Both the position numbers and the translations under genes were made by a program. The notes beneath the pieces are model-generated. The model was not told where the DNA came from. It ran no database searches and saw nothing but the letters and a program-made list of their open reading frames with translations. From Candidatus Kuenenia stuttgartensis (GTDB lineage Bacteria > Planctomycetota > Planctomycetia > Planctomycetales > Planctomycetaceae), in NCBI GenBank assembly GCA_945861865.1, contig CAMAWN010000001.1, forward strand, positions 1-64,000: DNA of 64,000 bases, given 5' to 3'. Shown here piece after piece: positions 53,002 to 61,149 of the stretch (position 1 is the first letter of the stretch; each line of letters opens with the position of its first letter).

Positions 53002-53199
53002 TTACATGCCTTGGAGGTCCGAATTCATCGGCAAGTCAGACGCGAGCAGCGGCTGGCACTCCAGGTCGGACAGATCGTCCCCGCGATCGGCATCATCCCA
53101 GGCGAATTCAGCGCCGAGTGACACCAATCCAAGTTCAAGGGCAGTCACCGGCGAGCGATCCGTCGCCGTAAGCTCCTCAGAAGAAAAAATGACGGACAT
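53002..53199 (-). CDS. Small acidic protein of unknown function (65 aa)
   Basis: A 65-residue open frame. GTGAGG lies eight bases before the ATG on the minus strand, and a perfect terminator hairpin follows the stop by about 35 bases, so it looks like a complete monocistronic gene. The product is acidic, with EFAWDDADRGDDLSDLE in the middle and no membrane segment or signal peptide. I do not recognise a family. The leader upstream is AT- and T-rich on the minus strand. It could be a regulatory peptide, a leader-type precursor or a small structural protein; nothing in the sequence decides this. Confidence 0.5.
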   Translation of the reverse strand: MSVIFSSEELTATDRSPVTALELGLVSLGAEFAWDDADRGDDLSDLECQPLLASDLPMNSDLQGM

Positions 53200-53294
53200 G
53201 GCAAAACCTCACGAAAATGGGCCAGCGAAAAACGAACAAAGAAAACAACAAAACGAACCGACAAGATACCGGCCAAAACTGAAGACAAAATGAA

Positions 53295-53344
53295 GCTCGG
53301 CCTCCGAGCGAAGGAACAGAACCGAAAATACGCGGAGGCCGAGC
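53295..53344. terminator. 12-bp stem hairpin upstream of the small ORF and after EboE's stop side
   Basis: GCTCGGCCTCCG (53295-53306) pairs perfectly with CGGAGGCCGAGC (53333-53344) around a 26-base loop. On the minus strand it is followed by TTCATTTTG, a weak T-run, and on the plus strand by GAAAAATC. Because eboE (minus strand) begins upstream and ends at 53362, this hairpin lies just past its stop and may end that transcript. It is not canonical. Confidence 0.5.
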
Positions 53345-53361
53345 GAAAAATCGGGAGATTT

Positions 53362-54540
53362 TCATTGTCCAGCCAGCAAATCGCGGGTGGCGGACAGTTC
53401 GCGGGCCAAGCCCGTGACCAACTCGGGCTTGTCGCCACCGGGGAGGACATTCCAGGTGTAAGTCTCGACCTCCAAATGGGGGGTGTAGGCCAATTTTTTG
53501 ACCGCGTCCAATGCCTTTTTCAAATCGGCGTGAGTGGTTTCGAGCGGCCCGATCCGCTCGGCATCGACGGGAACGTGAAAATGAATCCGCCAGCAGTCGG
53601 CCGATGCGAACTCCGATGGCGGAGTGCAAGTCAACTCGGTGGTCAGGTCGAGCACTCGCCGCACATCGCCGGACGGCAATCGAGCGAACGTCTGATGCAA
53701 ATATCGCGGCTCAACGAAGTGCGCCAGTGCCTCTCGCGCGGCAGCATTCGTTCCGGGATTCGTCAGTTGCAGTGCGCAGGTGATGTGAACTTTGTTGATG
53801 CGAATGTCTTCGCGAGCCAGCGACGCGATCGACTCGGCGACATCCTCGAATTCCACCGACTGATGGCAGACGTCATAACAGACGCCGAGGTGCCGTTGGA
53901 CGGCGTCGAGTGCTCCGAAACTCGCGGCTCGTTCGCGCAACCGACGGAAGAAGGCAATCGTCTCGGCCGTCGTTTCGAGCACGCAACACGGCTCCGGTTC
54001 GATCGCCAGCCGAATCGTCTGTCCGGTCTCCGCTTCCAGTTGAGACAATCGTCTCGCGAACTCAATCAGTTGTTGAATGCAGTTCGACTCAAAGTCTGCC
54101 GCTGTCGCCAACGTCTTGAATCCGAGCGGCACTGTCGAGAGGCTGCCATCCGTGCCGGCCAGCAACGTCGCGCGAATCAGTTCGGCCAACACGCGAGCGC
54201 AGTCCCACGAGTACTCCAACCGGCTGGGCAGAGTCCAATCGGGGATGTAGACGTTCTCTTTGACTCGCTCGCTGTGAAAGTCTCCAAACGGAAACGCATT
54301 GAGCGTGTAGGTACACAATCCCAACTCCGCCACGCGGGCCGCGAAGCGTTTCGTGCCCTCCGTTTCGGATAACAATTCGCGGATCACCGGTTGAGCCAAC
54401 CACAATCCCGCAGCCAACGGGGAGCCAAATCGCTGACCCGCTGGGACTGTGAACTCGGCCAGCCCACGCTCGACCTGAGCCACCGTCAGGCCCGGATGCA
54501 CGTTGGTGCAATAGCTCAGAGGCAACGAACTCAGCGACAT
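53362..54540 (-). CDS. eboE: EboE-like metabolite traffic protein (TIM-barrel)
   Basis: A protein of 392 residues from the ATG at 54540, with AGAGGA six bases upstream; a longer start at 54621 would overlap the permease gene. EboE belongs to the xylose-isomerase-like TIM-barrel superfamily. It is part of the ebo cluster, known in cyanobacteria, algae and others for exporting scytonemin-type and other precursors to the periplasm. Signature segments are LSYCTNVHPGLT (residues 8-19), LGLCTYTLNAFPFGDFH, VKENVYIPDW and SLSTVPLGFK. The metal-binding-type residues are in LAIEPEPCCVLET, VCYDVCHQSVEFED and WRIHFHVPVD. No other ebo gene is visible. It lies 13 bases after an ABC permease gene in the same direction and is probably co-transcribed. 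Confidence 0.85.
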   Translation of the reverse strand: MSLSSLPLSYCTNVHPGLTVAQVERGLAEFTVPAGQRFGSPLAAGLWLAQPVIRELLSETEGTKRFAARVAELGLCTYTLNAFPFGDFHSERVKENVYIPDWTLPSRLEYSWDCARVLAELIRATLLAGTDGSLSTVPLGFKTLATAADFESNCIQQLIEFARRLSQLEAETGQTIRLAIEPEPCCVLETTAETIAFFRRLRERAASFGALDAVQRHLGVCYDVCHQSVEFEDVAESIASLAREDIRINKVHITCALQLTNPGTNAAAREALAHFVEPRYLHQTFARLPSGDVRRVLDLTTELTCTPPSEFASADCWRIHFHVPVDAERIGPLETTHADLKKALDAVKKLAYTPHLEVETYTWNVLPGGDKPELVTGLARELSATRDLLAGQ

Positions 54541-54553
54541 GATGTCCTCTCGA

Positions 54554-55957
54554 TCAGCCTCGGCGAATCGCTTCCATCGGTGACAAACGCATGGCCCAGA
54601 TAGCCGGGTACAAGCCGCCAAGCAGACCGACGATTGTGCTGAACACGACGCTAAACGCGAGCAACCCCGGACTCGCGAACAAGTTTACTCGGTCAGGCCA
54701 GTGAGCGTTGACGACCTGTGTCACGGTCCAACCAATCAGTCCGCCCAGCACTCCGCCTCCCAAACCGAGCGACGCGCTTTCGACCGTGATCAATTTCAAC
54801 ACGTCCCACGGCGACCAGCCGTTCGCTTTGAGGATGCCGAATTCGATCACCCGCTCGGTGACGCTCATCAGCATCGTGTTGACGATGCTCAGCACGGCGA
54901 TCGTCATGCCGATGCCCGTCAGCAGCGCGAGAGTCAGATTCAGCTCTTCGCTCAGCTCTTTGAAGCGATCTGAGAAATCGGAAGCATTGTGAACCTCGAC
55001 CGGCGAAGACGCTTCCGGTTTTTGTTTTTGGCGAGCTGGGGACGTCAGTCCTCCGAGTTCTTCTTTTTGCTTCGACTTCGCATCGGTTGGCGATTCCTCG
55101 GAGGACTGATCCGCCACGGGCGGACTCGCCGGGGCATTCGTCCCGGCCAACGCTCGCAGCAGGAAGCCAACGGCGTTCGGCGACTTCGGCTGGCTCGGTC
55201 CACTCGGTTGCCCCAATCCCGCCAGTGCGAGCAACGACATCGGAGAACTCGTCGTCAACGGACGGTCCTTCAAAAGTTCTTTGAGACGACGTCCAACCTC
55301 CTCGTTCGAGGCGCTGCCATCCGACTCGACGTAGTATCCGCTGACCGCTTCCTGATCGAACCAACCGAGCTGCCGCAACGTGTCGCCATCCACCAAAATC
55401 GCGATGTCCAACAGCAGCGATCCGACGTGGTACAGCCCGACGATTTCGAACTCGATGCCGTTGACGGACAGCGTGTCGCCAACCTTTTTGAGATGCTCCT
55501 CGGCGATCTGGCGGCTGATGACGACCTTCCGCTGGCCGACATCGTCCGGCGACAGGAACCGCCCCTCGATCATCGACTCGGTGTAGACCCCTTTCCGCAG
55601 TTTGATCCGCGAAGGGATATCGACTCCGAACAGAAATCGCGGCGGAGCCATCACCGGTTTCTCTTCGATGATGTTGGCTCGCATCCAAACTTCAGGAGCC
55701 ACGACATGCACGCCAGGGACGCGCTCCATGTCCGCCTTCCAGTCCTTCGGCAGCCGCGAGAACAACGGGATCGGCGCGCCCGCCTGCATCACGATCAAAC
55801 CGGGGATGCTTTTGAAGCTGCGGTCAAACATCTGCTCCAAGCCACGAGCAACCGAGAACAGTCCGACCATTCCTGCGATCGCCACTGTCAGCCCCAACAA
55901 CGACAACGCCGAACGCGCAGGCCTGCTGAACAAATTGCGAAGGGCAAATTTCCACAT
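54554..55957 (-). CDS. MacB/FtsX-type ABC transporter permease
   Basis: An inner-membrane protein of 467 residues. An N-terminal membrane segment (LSLLGLTVAIAGMVGLFSVA) is followed by a large periplasmic MacB-PCD-type domain (PGVHVVAPEVWMRANIIEEK, FLSPDDVGQRKVVISR). The C-terminal FtsX domain has three membrane segments: LALLTGIGMTIAVLSIVNTM, LGLGGGVLGGLIGWTV and FSVVFSTIVGLLGGLYPAIW. The stretch of about 240-320 is a low-complexity Pro/Ser/Lys-rich insert between the two domains. Such permeases pair with a MacB/LolD-type ATPase; no such ATPase is adjacent, so the partner is elsewhere. It lies upstream of eboE, which suggests a shared export-related role. Confidence 0.85.
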   Translation of the reverse strand: MWKFALRNLFSRPARSALSLLGLTVAIAGMVGLFSVARGLEQMFDRSFKSIPGLIVMQAGAPIPLFSRLPKDWKADMERVPGVHVVAPEVWMRANIIEEKPVMAPPRFLFGVDIPSRIKLRKGVYTESMIEGRFLSPDDVGQRKVVISRQIAEEHLKKVGDTLSVNGIEFEIVGLYHVGSLLLDIAILVDGDTLRQLGWFDQEAVSGYYVESDGSASNEEVGRRLKELLKDRPLTTSSPMSLLALAGLGQPSGPSQPKSPNAVGFLLRALAGTNAPASPPVADQSSEESPTDAKSKQKEELGGLTSPARQKQKPEASSPVEVHNASDFSDRFKELSEELNLTLALLTGIGMTIAVLSIVNTMLMSVTERVIEFGILKANGWSPWDVLKLITVESASLGLGGGVLGGLIGWTVTQVVNAHWPDRVNLFASPGLLAFSVVFSTIVGLLGGLYPAIWAMRLSPMEAIRRG

Positions 55958-55977
55958 GGTCCAAGCTCACTGGCACA

Positions 55978-56042
55978 CTAGCCCGACGCACCAGCGAGGG
56001 GTTCACGGCGAATCCCTCGCTGGCGCGTCGGGCTAGTTTTTT
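55978..56042. repeat. Large palindrome (23-bp arms) between leuD and the permease gene
   Basis: Left arm 55978-56000 (CTAGCCCGACGC then ACCAGCGAGGG) pairs with 56014-56036 with one mismatch across a 13-base loop. TTTTTT follows on the plus strand. Both flanking genes are on the minus strand, where no T-run follows, so it is more likely a repeat element than their terminator. Each arm ends in CTAG, which resembles but is not the GTAG foot of the other elements. Confidence 0.6.
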
Positions 56043-56061
56043 AACCGCCTTGAAAACAACC

Positions 56062-56658
56062 TCAGCTCGCCGCGAAGTGATTCAGGTACGGCAACTTCGC
56101 CGCCGTCGCCGCGATGCCAGACTTGTTGTCGAGCAGTTGGCCGAGAAAATCCCATTGTCCGGTCGTCAGCGACTGACGAGCGCTGTCGGCCATCGTCACT
56201 TTGACACAGATCGAACCGGCACCAACTTCGCCAGCCATGAGGTCCACGGTGACGACGAGCTTCGGATCGGCTTGGATCGCCGCTCCCAATTTGTCGACGT
56301 CCGCTCGCGAGGCGCAGACGCACGGAATTCCCAGCGACGTACAGTTGCCGAAAAAAATTTCCGCGAACGACTCGGCCACGATGACTTTGATGCCCCAGCG
56401 CAGCAGCGATTGCGGAGCGTGCTCGCGAGATGACCCGCAGCCGAAGTTGCGTCCGGCGACCAGAACGCTGCTTCCTTGGAATCTCGGATCGTCGAACGGA
56501 TGCCGCGAGTCCTGCTTGCGATCGTCCTCGAAAGCGTGCTCGCCCAGCCCATCGAACGTCACGCAACGCAGGTAGCGGGCCGGGATGATCCGGTCCGTAT
56601 CAATGTCATCCAACAACAACGGCACGGCAGTGCCAGAAACACTCTCAATCGTTTGCAT
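56062..56658 (-). CDS. leuD: 3-isopropylmalate dehydratase small subunit LeuD
   Basis: The small (swivel) subunit of isopropylmalate isomerase in leucine synthesis; it joins LeuC, which carries the iron-sulfur cluster. The 198 residues are typical. The N terminus has [20 protein letters not shown]. The hallmark [19 protein letters not shown] is near residue 90, and [18 protein letters not shown] follows. No leuC or other leu gene is in the window, so the subunits are encoded apart. The ATG at 56658 gives the conserved N terminus. It is divergent from the DUF1501 gene, with about 160 bases between for both promoters. Confidence 0.93.
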   Translation of the reverse strand: MQTIESVSGTAVPLLLDDIDTDRIIPARYLRCVTFDGLGEHAFEDDRKQDSRHPFDDPRFQGSSVLVAGRNFGCGSSREHAPQSLLRWGIKVIVAESFAEIFFGNCTSLGIPCVCASRADVDKLGAAIQADPKLVVTVDLMAGEVGAGSICVKVTMADSARQSLTTGQWDFLGQLLDNKSGIAATAAKLPYLNHFAAS

Positions 56659-56817
56659 GATTCTCGTCGCGGGTTTGTGGAAACGATCTCTCGACAGACG
56701 CGACAGCTTAGGTGCTTGCCGCTGAATCGCAAGCGGTTTGCTGAGCAGTTACCTGTTTCGAGACGTCGCCGTCAGGATTAGAATCCGCTCTCGCTTTGCA
56801 GACCCAGTGAGTTGACG

Positions 56818-58257
56818 ATGCCCCAGTCTTGGCACGATCACCAGCAGCCTTTGAACCGCTCACCACGAATCTCGCGGCGCGAGTGGTTGCGTGTCGGCGG
56901 ACTGAGCTGTCTGGGTCTGAACGAATTCATGCTTCGCAGCTTGCGTCGCGAAGCGGCGTCACTCGGCGACGACAGCCTGGTGCCTGTGGGCAAAGCCAAA
57001 CGCTGCGTCTTCATCTTCCTTTTCGGTGGGCCGAGCCACATCGACTTGTGGGACATGAAGCCGCACGCGCCGGAGAACGTGCGCGGCATCTTCCAGCCGA
57101 TCGCAACGTCGGCATCTGGCATTCAGCTTTCCGAATTACTTCCGCATCTCGCCAAAGAGTCGGACAAGCTTTGCCTGCTGCGGTCGATGACTCACGGCGA
57201 TCCCGTTCACGGCACTGCGTGCAGCCAGGTCATCACCGGTCGACCGCATCGTCGGCCCGGCACGACCGACACGCTCGCGCCGGACGATTGGCCGTCGCTG
57301 TCGGCGATGGTCAAGCGGTTTGGGACAGCCGCTGCCGGAATGCCGTCCTCAGTCGTGCTGCCGTGGTATCTGATGTTTCCCAGCCAAGGCGCTCGCATCG
57401 CTGGTCAGTCTGGTGCTCTGATGGGCGAACAGCACAATGCCTTTCTGGTCGAAGGCGACCCCAGCCGCGCCGATTTTTCCGTGCCCGGAATTCGCCTGCC
57501 GACCGATGTCCCAACCGCGCGACTTTTGCGTCGCGAAGGACTGCTTCGCGAAGTGAACTCCGTCCGACGATCCATCGCAGAGGGACCGCGCAGCCAACTG
57601 ATCAGCGATCAATACCGTCAAGCCTTCTCGATGATCTCCGGCGAACAAACCGCCGCCGCGTTCGACCTCGACCGCGAGTCGCCGGTCACGCGCGAACGAT
57701 ACGGCTCGCACAAATTCGGACAGAGCCTGCTGCTCGCGCGGCGACTGGTCGAGCGTGGCGTGTCGCTCGTCTCAGTCAACTGGGACGATGAGACTCGCGA
57801 CGAAAAGCAATCACCGTTCTGGGACACGCATCACGACAACTTCAACCGGCTGAAGAAACTCGCTCCGGTGTTTGATCTCGCCTTCGCGGCGTTTTTGGCC
57901 GATCTTCACGAGCGCGGATTGCTCGACGACACGCTGGTCGTCGCGCTCGGTGAGTTCGGACGCTCACCGAAAATCGGCCAGTTCACGCAGAACGCCGCGA
58001 CGGAGAAGACGGGCCGCGATCACTGGCCTCATGTCTTCACGGCGCTGGTCGCTGGCGGTGGCGTCCCCGGTGGGCACATCTTCGGAGCGTCCGATCGTCT
58101 CGGTGCCTACGTTGCCGACAAACCCGTTTCACCTGCCGACCTCGCGGCCACGATGCTCACGCACCTCGGAGTTGATCCCAGTCAACGGTATCACGCTCCG
58201 CTGCTCGGCGAATCGTTCCCGATCTGCACCGGGCATCCCATCCGTGATTGGAGTTGA
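56818..58257 (+). CDS. DUF1501 protein with twin-arginine-type signal
   Basis: A protein of 479 residues from the ATG at 56818; a TTG two codons upstream is possible but less likely. The N terminus PRISRREWLRVGGLSCLGLN is of twin-arginine type (RRxWLR plus a hydrophobic stretch). The family signature is clear: AKRCVFIFLFGGPSHIDLWD near 60, LCLLRSMTHGDPVHGTACSQ near 115, and a WDTHHDNFNRLKKLAPVFD segment near 340. The C terminus has HLGVDPSQRYH. DUF1501 proteins are numerous in planctomycetes and belong to the alkaline-phosphatase-like/sulfatase fold. They are often encoded next to DUF1549/DUF1553 genes; no such partner is present here. A Nif3-like gene follows after two bases. Confidence 0.9.
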   Translation: MPQSWHDHQQPLNRSPRISRREWLRVGGLSCLGLNEFMLRSLRREAASLGDDSLVPVGKAKRCVFIFLFGGPSHIDLWDMKPHAPENVRGIFQPIATSASGIQLSELLPHLAKESDKLCLLRSMTHGDPVHGTACSQVITGRPHRRPGTTDTLAPDDWPSLSAMVKRFGTAAAGMPSSVVLPWYLMFPSQGARIAGQSGALMGEQHNAFLVEGDPSRADFSVPGIRLPTDVPTARLLRREGLLREVNSVRRSIAEGPRSQLISDQYRQAFSMISGEQTAAAFDLDRESPVTRERYGSHKFGQSLLLARRLVERGVSLVSVNWDDETRDEKQSPFWDTHHDNFNRLKKLAPVFDLAFAAFLADLHERGLLDDTLVVALGEFGRSPKIGQFTQNAATEKTGRDHWPHVFTALVAGGGVPGGHIFGASDRLGAYVADKPVSPADLAATMLTHLGVDPSQRYHAPLLGESFPICTGHPIRDWS

Positions 58258-58259
58258 CC

Positions 58260-59060
58260 GTGATTCGACTGCAAGACGTCGTCTCGTTTCTGCGCGAGTT
58301 CGCGCCACCGGAATTCGCCGAAGATTGGGACAACGTCGGATTGCTGATCGGCGATCCGGCCGATGAGATTCGATCGGCGCTGACCTGCCTGACGCTGACA
58401 CCGAACGTCGCCGAAGAAGCGATCTCGCAAAATGCTCAGTTGATCGTTACGCACCATCCAGTGCTGTTCCGGCCCGTCCAACGACTGACGGCCGAAACCT
58501 CCGAAGGCCGAATGTTGTTGTCACTGATCCGAGCCGGCATCTCGGTCTACAGCCCGCACACCAGCTACGACAGCGCGGCCGACGGCATCAACGCTCAACT
58601 GGCGCGGCTCTTCGAATTGCGAGACGTTCAGCCATTGCGTCCGAAGGCCACGCTCACGAGCGAGGCACAACCCATCGGCTCAGGACGCTGGGGATCGTTG
58701 TCGAACACGATGTCACTTCGCGATTTAATCGAGCGTGTCAAGCCTGCTCTGAGAGTCTCAACCGTGCAATTCGTCGGCGACTTGAATCGACAAATCACCA
58801 AGATCGGTATCGCGTGCGGCGCGGCGGCAGAGTTTCTGCGCGACGCAACCCAGCTTGGCTGTGAGGCGCTGCTGACTGGCGAAGCCCGCTTCCATTCGTG
58901 CCTCGAAGCTGAGACCGCGAACATCGCGCTCATCTTGCCAGGCCACTTCGCGACAGAACGTCCCGCGATGGAACAACTCGCGAACGTGCTGCGATCGCGA
59001 TTCGCCGAGCTGATCGTGCAAGCCAGCCAGAACGAGTACGATCCGGTGAAGTTCTTCTGA
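58260..59060 (+). CDS. Nif3-like dinuclear metal center protein
   Basis: A protein of 266 residues of the Nif3/YbgI/NGG1-interacting family, cytosolic toroidal hexamers with a dinuclear metal site whose reaction is poorly known. I chose the GTG at 58260, which has GGAG six bases upstream, over in-frame TTG codons inside the previous gene. Conserved segments are EDWDNVGLLIGDP (residues 23-35), VTHHPVLF (His-rich motif near 65), SPHTSYDSA near 97, GIACGAAAEFL and LLTGEARFHSCLEA. The C terminus holds LPGHFATERPAME. Its start is two bases after the DUF1501 stop, so the genes are translationally coupled. Confidence 0.9.
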   Translation: MIRLQDVVSFLREFAPPEFAEDWDNVGLLIGDPADEIRSALTCLTLTPNVAEEAISQNAQLIVTHHPVLFRPVQRLTAETSEGRMLLSLIRAGISVYSPHTSYDSAADGINAQLARLFELRDVQPLRPKATLTSEAQPIGSGRWGSLSNTMSLRDLIERVKPALRVSTVQFVGDLNRQITKIGIACGAAAEFLRDATQLGCEALLTGEARFHSCLEAETANIALILPGHFATERPAMEQLANVLRSRFAELIVQASQNEYDPVKFF

Positions 59061-59062
59061 CC

Positions 59063-59115
59063 GTGGAGCAGGTTTGCAATCTGCCCGTCCCTCCGGCAGG
59101 TTGCAAGTCTGCCAC
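59063..59115. repeat. REP-like palindromic pair (copy B, relative of 33517-33592)
   Basis: GTGGAG is followed by the hairpin CAGGTT-TGC-AATCTG; after a short spacer comes a second hairpin, GGCAGG...CTGCC. The first unit matches the minus-strand unit of copy A (GTGGAGCAGGTT..CAACCTGCC). It sits between the Nif3 stop and the DUF983 start. Relatedness is from visual alignment. Confidence 0.6.
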
Positions 59116-59124
59116 ACGAAACTC

Positions 59125-59538
59125 ATGCCCGAACGTACTCCCGCCACTCTTTGGTCACGAGCGATGCATCTTCGCTGCCCGCGCTGTGGCGATGGCAAGC
59201 TCTTCTCCGGTTGGTTCGACATGCACGAGCGTTGCTCCGCATGCCACCTGAAGTACGAACGCGCGCCCGGTTATTTCCTCGGCTCGACGTATTTCAACTA
59301 CGGCCAGACCACAGTGACGATGGCGACCGCGTATTTGATCCTGCACTTCGGCTACGACGTCCCAAAGAATTGGATCGTCCCGCCGCTGGCCGCCTATTGC
59401 GTGCTCTGGCCTCTGTTCTGGTTCCGCTACGCACGAGCGCTGTGGTTGGCCTTCGACTGCTTCTTCGATCCGACCGATTTCGAATCGGACGACGGCACCG
59501 GTGACGAGTATCACGATTCACTGCCACCGGAAAACTGA
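59125..59538 (+). CDS. DUF983 membrane protein
   Basis: A protein of 137 residues. Two zinc-ribbon-like pairs (CPRCGDG and CSACHLKY) are in the N-terminal cytoplasmic part, followed by the family signature YERAPGYFLGSTYFNYGQTT and two membrane segments (TMATAYLILHF, WIVPPLAAYCVLWPLFWF). The ATG at 59125 precedes the conserved region; upstream sequence is the palindromic repeat. DUF983 genes often occur near cytochrome c oxidase clusters in other bacteria, and here it lies just downstream of, and convergent with, the oxidase accessory genes. Its function is unknown; a role in oxidase assembly is suggested by context only. Confidence 0.8.
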   Translation: MPERTPATLWSRAMHLRCPRCGDGKLFSGWFDMHERCSACHLKYERAPGYFLGSTYFNYGQTTVTMATAYLILHFGYDVPKNWIVPPLAAYCVLWPLFWFRYARALWLAFDCFFDPTDFESDDGTGDEYHDSLPPEN

Positions 59539-59542
59539 GCCT

Positions 59543-59866
59543 TCACGCGGTCGCCGGCGATACACCATCGGGCAACAGATTCAACGAGTTTGCGTCCGCG
59601 GTGAATCCACCGTACTGCCCCAACGCTTCGAGCGCCGCGTTTTCTTTGCGACTCAACGAGTACACGCAGAACGCGACTCCACCCGCCAAGCTGAAGATCA
59701 TCCCCATCATGAAGAGGATCGAATACATGTAGGCCTTCGGCAGCAGCGAGTCCTGTTCGTTGGCGATCTTGCACATCGGACACGCCTGAGCCGGCTGAGT
59801 CACCGGGGTGAAGAGTCCGACTCCCAGCAGCAAACTCATCGACAAAAGCAATCGTCGTAACATCAT
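59543..59866 (-). CDS. Small membrane protein with CPMC motif
   Basis: A protein of 107 residues with a signal peptide or anchor (LLLSMSLLLGVGLFTPV), then a CPMCK pair near residue 30 and a second membrane segment (MYSILFMMGMIFSLAGGVAF). GGGTGAG directly precedes the ATG. The two Cys could bind copper or heme or form a disulfide, but this is inference. It is the last gene of the minus-strand oxidase cluster, about 40 bases after the DUF420 gene. It converges with DUF983, only four bases separating their stops. I do not recognise a named family. Confidence 0.7.
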   Translation of the reverse strand: MMLRRLLLSMSLLLGVGLFTPVTQPAQACPMCKIANEQDSLLPKAYMYSILFMMGMIFSLAGGVAFCVYSLSRKENAALEALGQYGGFTADANSLNLLPDGVSPATA

Positions 59867-59909
59867 CTCACCCTTTTCGACTTCAGACCGGGGAATCCAC
59901 GGATGCAGT

Positions 59910-60371
59910 TTACGAACTCGGCCAGTGGTACGCCAAGAAGTAGATCACAACTCCCGTGACGGAAACGTACAGCCACAGCGGAAACGTCACTTTCGCAATC
60001 TTCCGATGCTTCGCCCAGATCGATGGTTGACCGAGCTTTTCAGCCTTGTCCGCCTTCAGCCCTTTCCAGACCGTCACCGGCACGAGCACCGCCACGAAAA
60101 CGGCCAAGAACACATGACTGATTAGGATCGAATAATAAACCGGCTTGATCAGCCCGACTCCCCCAAACGTTTTTGATCCGTGCATCGCATGATGCACGAG
60201 ATAGCACGTCAAAAAAATGGCCGACACAACAAATGTGATCAGCATCGTGCGCCGGTGCGCTTCTCGCCGTCCTTTCTTGATCTGGCGTAAGCCAACCAAC
60301 AAGAGCAGTGTTGCCAAAGCATTCAGAGACGCATCGACTGCCGGGAGCAACGTCGCCCAATTAACTTCCAT
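59910..60371 (-). CDS. DUF420 membrane protein (CtaM-like)
   Basis: A protein of 153 residues with four membrane segments: ASLNALATLLLLVGL, LITFVVSAIFLTCYLVHH, SILISHVFLAVFVAVLVPVT and PLWLYVSVTGVVIYFL. HHAMHG and SHVF provide histidines typical of the family. In Firmicutes the DUF420 protein CtaM is needed for heme A-containing oxidases, and the placement between sco1 and a small membrane gene fits an oxidase assembly role. The start overlaps the sco1 stop by 11 bases, so the two are translationally coupled. Confidence 0.85.
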   Translation of the reverse strand: MEVNWATLLPAVDASLNALATLLLLVGLRQIKKGRREAHRRTMLITFVVSAIFLTCYLVHHAMHGSKTFGGVGLIKPVYYSILISHVFLAVFVAVLVPVTVWKGLKADKAEKLGQPSIWAKHRKIAKVTFPLWLYVSVTGVVIYFLAYHWPSS

Positions 60372-61149
60372 TCTGCACCTTCTTCAACCGCTTCTTCAGC
60401 TCGCGCCGCAATTGCGAAAACTCCGCCTCGTCGGTCGAGAGCCACTTGCCTTGCACGACTCCGTGCTCATCAACCAGCAACACGTTGTTCGTGTGGATGA
60501 ACTCGTATCCCGGCTCCCGCATCGCTCCCGTCGCTTCTTCGACCCGCATCAAGAAGCTCCCGTTAATCATCGGATAGATTTTGTCTTTCTGGCCTGTTGG
60601 ATCAGTCAGAAACAACCAACGCTCTGAGTCGGCTTCGTATCCGGCGGCGTACTTGGAAAGCTCCATCGGTTGATCTCGTTCGGGATCGACGGTGATCGTC
60701 ACCAGCCGCAGGTCCGTGTCTTTGAAGAACTCATCCTGCAACCGCCGCATCGCCGCTGAAACTTTCGCGCACGGCCCCGCGCAATTTGTGAAGATGAAGC
60801 TCACGACCCACGGATGCCCTTCGAGGTCCGACTTGTGAACGACTCGCCCGCTTCGCTCGGTCAGTTCAAAATCGGCGATCCCCGCTTCGCTCCACTTCAT
60901 CTCGATCTTCAAGACCTTCGGCCGGCCGTTGTTGTCGTCCTCCTCGATCGTGTCGGCTCCACTGGCGAACGGCTTCGAATCGGAAGAGTCTCCACCGCGC
61001 ATCCCAAACGCGACCCACGCCCCGATCAACACACAGCAAGACAGACCGTTGATCACGAAAAACCAACGCAGCGCGCTGGGCGGGCCGCTCGCTTGCGACC
61101 GAACTGCGTCGCTTAGCGGTGATTCGTCAGTCGAAAAACTATCGGACAT
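60361..61149 (-). CDS. SCO1/SenC-type copper chaperone for cytochrome oxidase
   Basis: A membrane-anchored thioredoxin-fold protein of 262 residues that helps insert copper into the CuA site of cytochrome c oxidase. An N-terminal anchor (WFFVINGLSCCVLIGAWVAF) is followed by a linker. The copper site is C123-x3-C127 (NCAGPC) with His219 in FIHTNNVLLVD; all three ligands are present. ITVDPERDQP and SERWLFLTDP fit the family. The start overlaps the stop of the ABC permease gene and the stop overlaps the DUF420 start, so the genes form one operon. Confidence 0.92.
   Translation of the reverse strand: MSDSFSTDESPLSDAVRSQASGPPSALRWFFVINGLSCCVLIGAWVAFGMRGGDSSDSKPFASGADTIEEDDNNGRPKVLKIEMKWSEAGIADFELTERSGRVVHKSDLEGHPWVVSFIFTNCAGPCAKVSAAMRRLQDEFFKDTDLRLVTITVDPERDQPMELSKYAAGYEADSERWLFLTDPTGQKDKIYPMINGSFLMRVEEATGAMREPGYEFIHTNNVLLVDEHGVVQGKWLSTDEAEFSQLRRELKKRLKKVQNGS

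Noticed and set aside
55978-56042. Palindrome followed by TTTTTT as a terminator for leuD
   Set aside because: The T-run is on the plus strand, whereas leuD and the permease gene are on the minus strand.
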